Positions 14,089 through 20,367 of a stretch of DNA of 20,367 bases are shown one piece after another. The notes under the pieces are model-generated. The model made no database searches and was not told the DNA's origin. It saw only the letters and a program-made list of their open reading frames with translations. Each line of letters opens with the position of its first letter. Positions within the stretch are counted from its first letter, which is position 1. A program made the translations under genes and the position numbers. The DNA is from an uncultured Clostridia bacterium (GTDB lineage Bacteria > Bacillota > Clostridia > Oscillospirales > Acutalibacteraceae), in contig CALEJD010000072.1 of NCBI GenBank assembly GCA_937898195.1, forward strand, positions 1 through 20,367. The letters run 5' to 3'.

Positions 14089-15450
14089 TTATTTACCTAC
14101 ACAGAATTGTGCAAATATTTCATTAACAACCAATTCTGTTGCTTTTTCGCCTGTTAAAACCATAAGATTTTCAATGGCTGAGTCAAGACAAACTGTAACT
14201 GCATCCATTGTAAGACCAAGGTTTAACGCATTTTCTGCATCATAAAGTGCTTCAAGTGCTTTTTTACAGCATTCACATTGGCGCTCATTGACAACCGCAA
14301 CTGCGGAAGTATCAAAATCAGCTGTTCCCAAAAGTTCTTCAACTGCATTTGCAAGGTCTTCTTTTCCTGTACCTTTTTTGGCTGAGATAAAAACTGTCTG
14401 CGAGAAATTATTTTCGATTTCACCGTTTAGATGATTTTTGTCTAAATCTGTTTTGTTAACAATTCCTATTGCTTTTTTGCCTTTACAAAGCTCAATCAAT
14501 CGTCTGTCAGAATCGTTTAACGGACGGCTTGCATCGAAAACTGCGAGAACTAACTCTGCATTTTCAAGTCTTTTTACTGCTCTGTCAACACCAATGCTCT
14601 CAACAAGGTCATCAGTTTCACGAACACCTGCTGTATCAGCAAGACGAAGTGTGATTCCACCCACATTTACAGTGTCTTCAACAATATCTCTTGTTGTGCC
14701 CGCGATTTCAGTAACAATTGATTTTTCTGTACCTGAAAGCAGATTCATAAGAGTTGATTTGCCAACATTTGGACAACCCACAATGGCAGTGTCAACACCC
14801 TCCATAATAATTTGCCCTGTGCCGAAATCTTTTATGAGTTTTTCAAGGGATTTGATACTATGTTCAATATGCTCTGTGAGATTATTCGCACTTAAATCTT
14901 CAATTTCTTCATAGGGATAATCAACCCACGCAGAAAGAAGAGCCAAATCATAAACTAATTTATCGGTAATACCCTTGATTTCTTTAAAAAGTCTGCCTTC
15001 AAGCACACCAAGAGCAATTTTTTCTGCTTGCTCACCCTGTGCAGAAATCACATTCATAACGGATTCGGCACTTGTTAAGTCCATTTTGCCGTTTAAAAAT
15101 GCTCTTTTTGTAAATTCGCCTGCTTCTGCAGGGACTGCACCAGCTTCAAAAGCAGCTTTTAGCACTTTGTCTGTTACAAAAAGTCCGCCATGACAAGATA
15201 TTTCAACAACATCTTCACCGGTATAACTTTTTGGCGCTCTGAAAAGAAGGGCAACAACTGTATCTATATCACTATCTTTGTCGTGGGCTTTACCGTAAAG
15301 AGCAGAATAACCATCGATTTCACAAAGCTTTTTGCCACCGAATGAAGAAAAAATCTTGTCACCAATTTTAATAGCATCTTCACCAGAAATTCTGACAACA
15401 CCAATGCCGCCCGGTGCTCTGCCAGTTGAGATTGCTGCTATTGTGCTCAT
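14089..15450 (-). CDS. mnmE: tRNA modification GTPase MnmE
   Basis: A 453-residue potassium-activated GTPase that, with MnmG, adds the (carboxymethyl)aminomethyl group to wobble U34 of certain tRNAs. The N-terminal folate-binding domain spans about 1-118, flanked by the helical domain. The G domain inserts with GCPNVGKST (G1, 225-233), GTTRD (G2), DTAGV (G3, 272-276) and NKTD (G4, 332-335). The C-terminal FCVGK (449-453) carries the conserved cysteine. Length is typical. Its ATG overlaps the tadA stop by 4 nt (ATGA), so translation is probably coupled; both enzymes modify the wobble position. MnmG is not in the window. Confidence 0.98.
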   Translation of the reverse strand: MSTIAAISTGRAPGGIGVVRISGEDAIKIGDKIFSSFGGKKLCEIDGYSALYGKAHDKDSDIDTVVALLFRAPKSYTGEDVVEISCHGGLFVTDKVLKAAFEAGAVPAEAGEFTKRAFLNGKMDLTSAESVMNVISAQGEQAEKIALGVLEGRLFKEIKGITDKLVYDLALLSAWVDYPYEEIEDLSANNLTEHIEHSIKSLEKLIKDFGTGQIIMEGVDTAIVGCPNVGKSTLMNLLSGTEKSIVTEIAGTTRDIVEDTVNVGGITLRLADTAGVRETDDLVESIGVDRAVKRLENAELVLAVFDASRPLNDSDRRLIELCKGKKAIGIVNKTDLDKNHLNGEIENNFSQTVFISAKKGTGKEDLANAVEELLGTADFDTSAVAVVNERQCECCKKALEALYDAENALNLGLTMDAVTVCLDSAIENLMVLTGEKATELVVNEIFAQFCVGK

Positions 15451-15914
15451 TTTTCTTCACCTGCTTTGCTTTTGCGTAAATCTTTAAAAAAGTTTGTAAG
15501 TATTTCTGAGCATTCTGTTTCTAAAATTCCACCCACATACTGCGGTTTATGAGTGAAATTCATATCGAAAAGCTGTGCTGCCGAAATGACAGCACCATTT
15601 TTTTCGTCTTTTGCACCAAAATATACATTTTTTATTCTTGAATTTATTATTGCACCCGCACACATTGGACAAGGCTCTAATGTGACATACATATCACAAT
15701 GCCAAAGTCTCCAACCACCAAGCTTTGCACAAGCTTCATTGATTGCTTCAATTTCAGCATGATGCAAAGCGTTTTTTACAGTTTCACGCTTGTTTCTGCC
15801 CTCGCCTACTATTTCGCCATTACAAACAACTATTGCACCAACGGGCACTTCACCTTCATCTGCTGAAAGTCGTGCCAAATTAAGTGCATAATTCATATAA
15901 TATTCTTTATTCAT
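15447..15914 (-). CDS. tadA: tRNA-specific adenosine deaminase TadA
   Basis: A 155-residue zinc deaminase that converts A34 to inosine in tRNA-Arg(ACG). The cytidine-deaminase-type zinc site is complete: HAE (52-54, Glu54 as proton shuttle) and PCPMC (81-85, Cys82 and Cys85 as ligands). The start MNKEYYMNYALNLAR matches the family's usual N-terminus. An upstream TTG (15920) would overlap the previous gene and add only two residues, so ATG 15914 is preferred. No clear SD is visible. The ATG lies 2 nt after the CPBP stop, so re-initiation is likely. It overlaps mnmE by 4 nt. Confidence 0.95.
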   Translation of the reverse strand: MNKEYYMNYALNLARLSADEGEVPVGAIVVCNGEIVGEGRNKRETVKNALHHAEIEAINEACAKLGGWRLWHCDMYVTLEPCPMCAGAIINSRIKNVYFGAKDEKNGAVISAAQLFDMNFTHKPQYVGGILETECSEILTNFFKDLRKSKAGEEK

Positions 15915-15916
15915 AA

Positions 15917-16969
15917 TCAAGATTCTGAAATACTTGTAAGTGTTGTCACAACCATAAGAATAATAGCAATTATCATTGGTATGTTAATAAACACTGACTT
16001 TATTTTTTCTGCTGTATTCAATGAATTAACGCCTTTCGCCAAAGAAACTTTATAATTCATTGAACGATATTTATTGAATGCGAAAATTCCTGCAACAGTC
16101 ATAGCACCAAGTGTTCCAAGAGTTAAAATATTAGCCGTTGTTGCACTGAAATTACTATCAAAAGCCGTAATCATCACGGAATAAAAATTATTCAAGAAAT
16201 GCAGAATAATTGACGGCCAAAGACTACCTGTTGCAACCATAACATAACCAAAATAAATGCCTGCAATAACTGTATATGGAATTTGCACCATATTGCCATG
16301 AAGAAGTGAAAATATCACAGCTGACACAACAATTGCAAAACCATCACCAAATCTACGCAATGGTTGTAAAAGCACACCACGAATTGCAACTTCTTCTAAA
16401 ATCGCAGGAATTATTGCTACAAACAAGGTCATAAACAAAAAGTCTTTGACACTTGTAACCGCCATATCTTCCATTCCACTAGTGAAATCAACACCCATAA
16501 AACTTTGGACCATTAGTGATATAAAGTTTATTAAAAATGTTGAAAGCAATGTAAGCGGTAAAAACGCTATAACCAAATAAGTTGACGCTTTTTTATTATA
16601 AGTTGTGCCCATTGGAAGTATTCCCGTGATTTTTTTAGCTCTCAAAATTATATAGGTTGCCAAAAAAGGTAATCCAATAAACAAAACTGTTGCAATTGAA
16701 GAAAAAGCCCAAGAACCTAAACCTTGGTCATAGATAAAATCCAATTTTGGCAAATATTTATTAAGAAAAGCAATAGCAACACCTATTAATGTGGATGCTA
16801 CGAAATAAACAACTATTGAAAAACCGCAAAGTGCCCCTATTGTTTTGAGAATCTTTTTGTCATTTTTCTTTTCTTGTTGCTTCTGGAAATATTCATTTGT
16901 ATTATTTTCTTGTCTATAACCATAGGGTTGATAGTTATCAACCCTATTATTTAAATTATTATTTTCCAT
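15917..16969 (-). CDS. CPBP-family intramembrane metalloprotease
   Basis: A 350-residue polytopic membrane protein of the CPBP (Abi/CAAX prenyl protease-like) family. A polar, Asn/Gln-rich N-terminus (1-40) precedes about eight hydrophobic segments. The three catalytic motifs are present: EEVAIR (Glu192-Glu193 and Arg197), SLLHG (His224) and ILHFLNN (His257, Asn261). Substrate is unknown; relatives take part in bacteriocin immunity or envelope protein processing, but nothing here supports either. ATG at 16969 has AAGGA about 8 nt upstream. It lies 25 nt after the LCP gene and ends 2 nt before the tadA ATG, so it appears to belong to the gyrA-to-mrp run. Confidence 0.92.
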   Translation of the reverse strand: MENNNLNNRVDNYQPYGYRQENNTNEYFQKQQEKKNDKKILKTIGALCGFSIVVYFVASTLIGVAIAFLNKYLPKLDFIYDQGLGSWAFSSIATVLFIGLPFLATYIILRAKKITGILPMGTTYNKKASTYLVIAFLPLTLLSTFLINFISLMVQSFMGVDFTSGMEDMAVTSVKDFLFMTLFVAIIPAILEEVAIRGVLLQPLRRFGDGFAIVVSAVIFSLLHGNMVQIPYTVIAGIYFGYVMVATGSLWPSIILHFLNNFYSVMITAFDSNFSATTANILTLGTLGAMTVAGIFAFNKYRSMNYKVSLAKGVNSLNTAEKIKSVFINIPMIIAIILMVVTTLTSISES

Positions 16970-16994
16970 TGATTTTCCTTAAAAAATACAAATT

Positions 16995-18173
16995 TTATTT
17001 AATAACATCAAGTGCTGTTTTTCTTTCTTCAGGAAGATTAATATTTGTATCTCCATAAAGTTCCATCTGAAGTTTTTGCGCAACTAATGGATAGTCAACA
17101 ACCCAAATCCATGCAGTTGACTTTGAACTGTAACCACGACGTGCATCTTCTGTTGGCATTGTGAATTCGCTGATTTCATATTTTGCCCAACCTTCAGTTA
17201 CGGCCTTTGTTGCGTATGACAAAATATCTTTCTTAGGAATATTAGTTCTCACATTTGCAAGAATAACATCAAAAACTTCATTTATATCAGAAAGAGAGGC
17301 ATTCACACATTTATCAATAAGTGCATTAACTACCTGACGCTGACGAGCAACACGACTTACATCACCATCTTTGTCGGTGTATCTTACACGACAAAAATTA
17401 AGTGCTTGATTGCCATTAAGCAAAACTCCTTCGCCTGCTGTTATTTTATCATTTTTAAGTTCGCCCTTATTAAGATAATTCGCAACATAAGCAGGCACAT
17501 TGACCTGTACTCCACCAAGAACATCGATAACATCCTTAAATGAATCGAAGTCAACAAGTGCATAGCCGTCAATTTCAATCTTATAGTCATTTTCGATTGT
17601 TTCAACAAGATATGGTGCACCGCCATTTGCACAAGCTGCATTGAGTTTAGCATAACTGTCAAACTGGTCCATATAAGTATAGCTGTCACGCATAAATGAA
17701 ACCAATTTAATTTTCTTTTCTGACTTGTTGATAGAAACAAGCATCATAACATCAGTATTACCCTTATCTGTAATTGATGCTCTGCCTGCTTCTGTTGAAG
17801 ATGCGTCACTACCAATAAGCAAAACATTAAGAATGTTTTTGTCGCTCATTTTTTCGCCACCATTAATAGCCCAGTTTTTGAGAATTTCTCTGAAACTGTT
17901 ACCTGTTGCGTCATCCATTTCAGCAAAATCAATCATTTCATCGTCAACGAACTCCTGATTTGGAGCGATTGTTGTTTGCTCAGTATCATAATCAATTTTG
18001 TTAAGTTTATCATTTACATACCAGATTGCAAAACCACCAACAAATAAGAAAAATGCTAAAAGAATGCAAAGAATAATCACAAGGGTTTTCTTTTTCTTGC
18101 TCATTGGTTTCTTTTCTTTTTTTGCAGTTTCTTCAGTCATTTCTGCTGATACTTTTTTCTCGTTGTCGCTCAT
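16995..18173 (-). CDS. LytR-CpsA-Psr (LCP) family protein
   Basis: A 392-residue type II membrane protein. LCP enzymes transfer undecaprenyl-linked polymers (wall teichoic acid, capsule) onto peptidoglycan outside the cell. A charged cytoplasmic N-terminus (1-29, Lys-rich) precedes one membrane helix (30-52). The LCP domain starts at NVLLIGSDAS (116-125) and continues through TDVMMLVSINK, IKLVSFMRDSY (155-165, conserved Arg162), YALVDFDSFK and the polyprenyl-binding segment RVRYTDKDGDVSRVARQRQ (262-280). ATG at 18173 has an SD (GAAAGGAAAG) upstream. It follows gyrA by 29 nt without a terminator, so it is probably co-transcribed with it. Which polymer it attaches is not shown. Confidence 0.95.
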   Translation of the reverse strand: MSDNEKKVSAEMTEETAKKEKKPMSKKKKTLVIILCILLAFFLFVGGFAIWYVNDKLNKIDYDTEQTTIAPNQEFVDDEMIDFAEMDDATGNSFREILKNWAINGGEKMSDKNILNVLLIGSDASSTEAGRASITDKGNTDVMMLVSINKSEKKIKLVSFMRDSYTYMDQFDSYAKLNAACANGGAPYLVETIENDYKIEIDGYALVDFDSFKDVIDVLGGVQVNVPAYVANYLNKGELKNDKITAGEGVLLNGNQALNFCRVRYTDKDGDVSRVARQRQVVNALIDKCVNASLSDINEVFDVILANVRTNIPKKDILSYATKAVTEGWAKYEISEFTMPTEDARRGYSSKSTAWIWVVDYPLVAQKLQMELYGDTNINLPEERKTALDVIK

Positions 18174-18202
18174 AATATATCTTTCCTTTCACACCGAAAA
18201 AA

Positions 18203-20367
18203 TTATTCTTCTGTAACAACCTCTGTTTCAGTATTTTCATTTTCTTCAATTTCTTCGTCATCTTCGTGTGCTGCGAGAGAAATTGTAACTACCTTTTCAC
18301 CATCTTTTGTCTTCATAAGGATAACGCCCTTTGATGGACGGTTACATTCTCTAACCTGCTCTGCTGGAAGACGGATGATAATGCCATCAGAAGAAATCAT
18401 AATGATATCCTGATTTTCTTCTACCATTTCAACGGCGCAAACTTCACCATACTGCTCTGTATGATAGTTTGTAAGACCTTTACCGCCACGATTTTGAACA
18501 CGATAATTAGAAACGTCACTTCTTCTGCCGTAGCCTTTTTCACTGATTGTAAGAACTTTACCTTCGTTGCCGAAAATAACCATTCCCACAACTTCATCAC
18601 CGTCAGCGAGAGTAATTGCACGAACTCCACGAGCAGTTCTACCGATTGCTCTTGCATCATTCTCTTTGAAGCAAATGCTCATACCCTTACGAGTAGCAAC
18701 CATAAGGTTCTGTTCACCGTCAGTAAGCTTAACCCAACGAAGTTCGTCGCCTTCGTCAAGATTAATAGCAATAATACCACTCTTACGAATATTTTTATAA
18801 GCATCAAGCTCTGTTCTCTTGATAACACCATTCTTTGTTGCCATACAAAGGAAGTATTTATCTTCACCAAAGTCAGGAACACGAAGCATTGCAGTAACTT
18901 TTTCATCAGCAGTAATTGGAAGAATATTAACAATATTCATACCCTTGCTTGTTCTTGTTCCTTCTGGAATTTCATAACCCTTAAGACGATACATTTTACC
19001 TTCTGATGTGAAGAAAAGAATGTAATCGTGTGAAGAACAGATAAACATACTTTCAGCATAGTCCTCTTCACGACGGCTCATACCCTTGATGCCCTTACCA
19101 CCACGGCGCTGTACCTGATAAGTTTCAACAGGCTGACGTTTGATGTAACCCATCTTTGTAAGAGTGAATACGCAATCTTCTTCTGCAATAAGGTCTTCAA
19201 TATCAACTTCACCAAGAACATTTGAAATTTCTGTTCTTCTGTCGTCACTATATTTTTTACCAATAGCAGAAAGTTCATCCTTTAAGATTTCTTTAACCTT
19301 TGTTTCTGAACCGAGAATTTCAAGATATTCAGCAATCTTAACTCTCAATTCGTCACGCTCTGCAATAATTTTCTGAATTTCAAGACCTGCAAGTTGTCCA
19401 AGACGGAATGCAACAATAGCAGATGCCTGTGGGTCATCAAAGTCGAATTTTTCCATAATTGCAACTTTTGCTTCTGCCTGACCACCCTTACAACCACGGA
19501 TTGTTGCGATAATCTCATCAACAATATCAATAGCACGAGCAAGACCTTCAAGAATATGTTCTCTTGCCTGAGCTTTGTTAAGGTCATACTGTGTTCTTCT
19601 TGTGATTATTTCACATTGGAACTTAATATATTCTTCAATGATTTGTTTGAGTGTTAAGATTTTTGGTTCACCATTAACAAGTGCCAACTGAATGATACCA
19701 TAAGAAATCTGAAGCTGTGTCATCTGATACAACTGATTAAGCACAACCTGTGGGTTAGCGTCACGCTTTAAGTCAATAACGATTTTCATACCGCCGCCAC
19801 GCTTTGATGAATAGTCGTTAATATCAGCAAGACCTTCAATTCTCTTATCCTTATGTAAATCAGCAATAGACTCAATAAGTCTTGCCTTGTTTACCTGATA
19901 AGGAAGTTCAGTAATGATAATCTGGAATCTGCCATTTTTCTCGTTTTCAACGATTTCTGCACGGCCACGAAGAGTTATCTTGCCACGACCGGTAGCATAA
20001 GCAGCACGGATACCTGCTCGTCCCATAATAATACCACTTGTTGGGAAGTCAGGTCCTTTGATATGTTCCATAATATCGTCAAGCTCTGCTTCAGGATTAT
20101 CAATTACACAGCAGATTCCGTCAATAAGTTCACCAAGATTATGTGGTGGAATATTTGTTGCCATACCAACCGCGATACCAGTTGAGCCGTTTGCCAAAAG
20201 GTTTGGATATCTTGATGGAAGAACTGTTGGCTCTTTAAGACGGTCGTCATAGTTAGTTGTGAAATCAACTGTATCCTTATCAATATTTGTGAGCATTTCA
20301 AGAGCAATTTTGCTCATTCTTGACTCTGTATAACGGTATGCAGCAGGTGGGTCACCGTCAACTGAAC
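18203..20367 (-). CDS. gyrA: DNA gyrase subunit A (5' end outside window)
   Basis: The A subunit of gyrase cuts and rejoins DNA during negative supercoiling. The reverse strand is open to the window edge; 720 residues are visible and roughly 110-125 are missing, including the quinolone-resistance region. The ATG at 20317 is internal, since upstream codons read SVDGDPPAAYRYTESR. They contain the active-site tyrosine (codon 20330-20332). The gyrase-specific GyrA box QRRGGKG lies at 19091-19111, opening the C-terminal DNA-wrapping beta-pinwheel. This separates it from ParC. A second degenerate box, QNRGGKG, occurs later. The tail is acidic (EDDEEIEENENTE), as in many GyrA proteins. It heads the run towards lcp, with a 29-nt gap and no terminator. 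Confidence 0.98.
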   Translation of the reverse strand, partial: SVDGDPPAAYRYTESRMSKIALEMLTNIDKDTVDFTTNYDDRLKEPTVLPSRYPNLLANGSTGIAVGMATNIPPHNLGELIDGICCVIDNPEAELDDIMEHIKGPDFPTSGIIMGRAGIRAAYATGRGKITLRGRAEIVENEKNGRFQIIITELPYQVNKARLIESIADLHKDKRIEGLADINDYSSKRGGGMKIVIDLKRDANPQVVLNQLYQMTQLQISYGIIQLALVNGEPKILTLKQIIEEYIKFQCEIITRRTQYDLNKAQAREHILEGLARAIDIVDEIIATIRGCKGGQAEAKVAIMEKFDFDDPQASAIVAFRLGQLAGLEIQKIIAERDELRVKIAEYLEILGSETKVKEILKDELSAIGKKYSDDRRTEISNVLGEVDIEDLIAEEDCVFTLTKMGYIKRQPVETYQVQRRGGKGIKGMSRREEDYAESMFICSSHDYILFFTSEGKMYRLKGYEIPEGTRTSKGMNIVNILPITADEKVTAMLRVPDFGEDKYFLCMATKNGVIKRTELDAYKNIRKSGIIAINLDEGDELRWVKLTDGEQNLMVATRKGMSICFKENDARAIGRTARGVRAITLADGDEVVGMVIFGNEGKVLTISEKGYGRRSDVSNYRVQNRGGKGLTNYHTEQYGEVCAVEMVEENQDIIMISSDGIIIRLPAEQVRECNRPSKGVILMKTKDGEKVVTISLAAHEDDEEIEENENTETEVVTEE

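Noticed and set aside
18461..19006. 181-codon open frame on the plus strand opposite gyrA
   Set aside because: Asn/Thr/Ser/Cys-rich translation with no SD or recognisable motif, opposite a conserved gene; a shadow.
20315..20317. ATG at 20317 as the start of gyrA
   Set aside because: Codons upstream stay open to the window edge and encode the active-site tyrosine region, so this methionine is internal.

Overview
The window looks like chromosomal DNA from a low-GC, Gram-positive, anaerobic gut-type Clostridia, most likely the Ruminococcaceae/Oscillospiraceae group. This is inferred, not proven. The grounds are AT-rich coding and intergenic DNA, A/G-rich Shine-Dalgarno (SD) sites, the neighbouring pair RNase Y-YmdB, LCP-family wall enzymology, and a secreted protein ending in a type I dockerin. 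No tRNA, rRNA, CRISPR array, prophage or insertion sequence was seen. The gene content is mostly housekeeping.

Layout. (1) 1-1945, minus strand: hom then lysC (lysC cut by the window edge), a short operon for the aspartate-family amino acids. (2) 1946-2187: an AT-rich divergent intergenic region holding a perfect 12-bp inverted repeat. (3) 2188-4085, plus strand: an AI-2E/YtvI-like membrane protein overlapping by 4 nt a PHP-family CpsB/YwqE-type phosphatase. This pair ends at a bidirectional terminator at about 4091-4116. (4) 4119-11805, minus strand: rny, ymdB, an orphan family 5 solute-binding lipoprotein, recG, a TIM-barrel protein of unknown substrate and an alpha/beta hydrolase, in transcription order. 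The last five genes are tightly packed. A 172-nt gap with two RNA-like hairpins separates rny from ymdB. rny has a consensus promoter and a structured leader. (5) 12008-13138, minus strand: a secreted protein with a cohesin-like module and a dockerin, with its own strong promoter and its own terminator. (6) 13211-20367, minus strand: gyrA (5' end outside the window), an LCP wall-polymer ligase, a CPBP membrane protease, tadA, mnmE and an Mrp-type Fe-S carrier ATPase, with short gaps or overlaps and no visible terminator between them.

How the genes work together. gyrA and recG act on DNA topology and replication-fork repair. tadA and mnmE both modify the tRNA wobble position and overlap by 4 nt. 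rny sets mRNA turnover and ymdB is its usual neighbour. The LCP protein and the PHP phosphatase both point to cell-envelope polymers but lie far apart. hom and lysC supply homoserine and aspartyl phosphate.

The most interesting signals are not genes. They are a roughly 100-nt imperfect hairpin that starts in the last codons of rny; a second stem-loop whose wobble pairs form only in minus-strand RNA; a 21-bp dyad exactly between the -35 and -10 of the rny promoter; leader stem-loops in rny; and a perfect 50-bp duplication in the dockerin gene. No convincing new multi-gene system was found.
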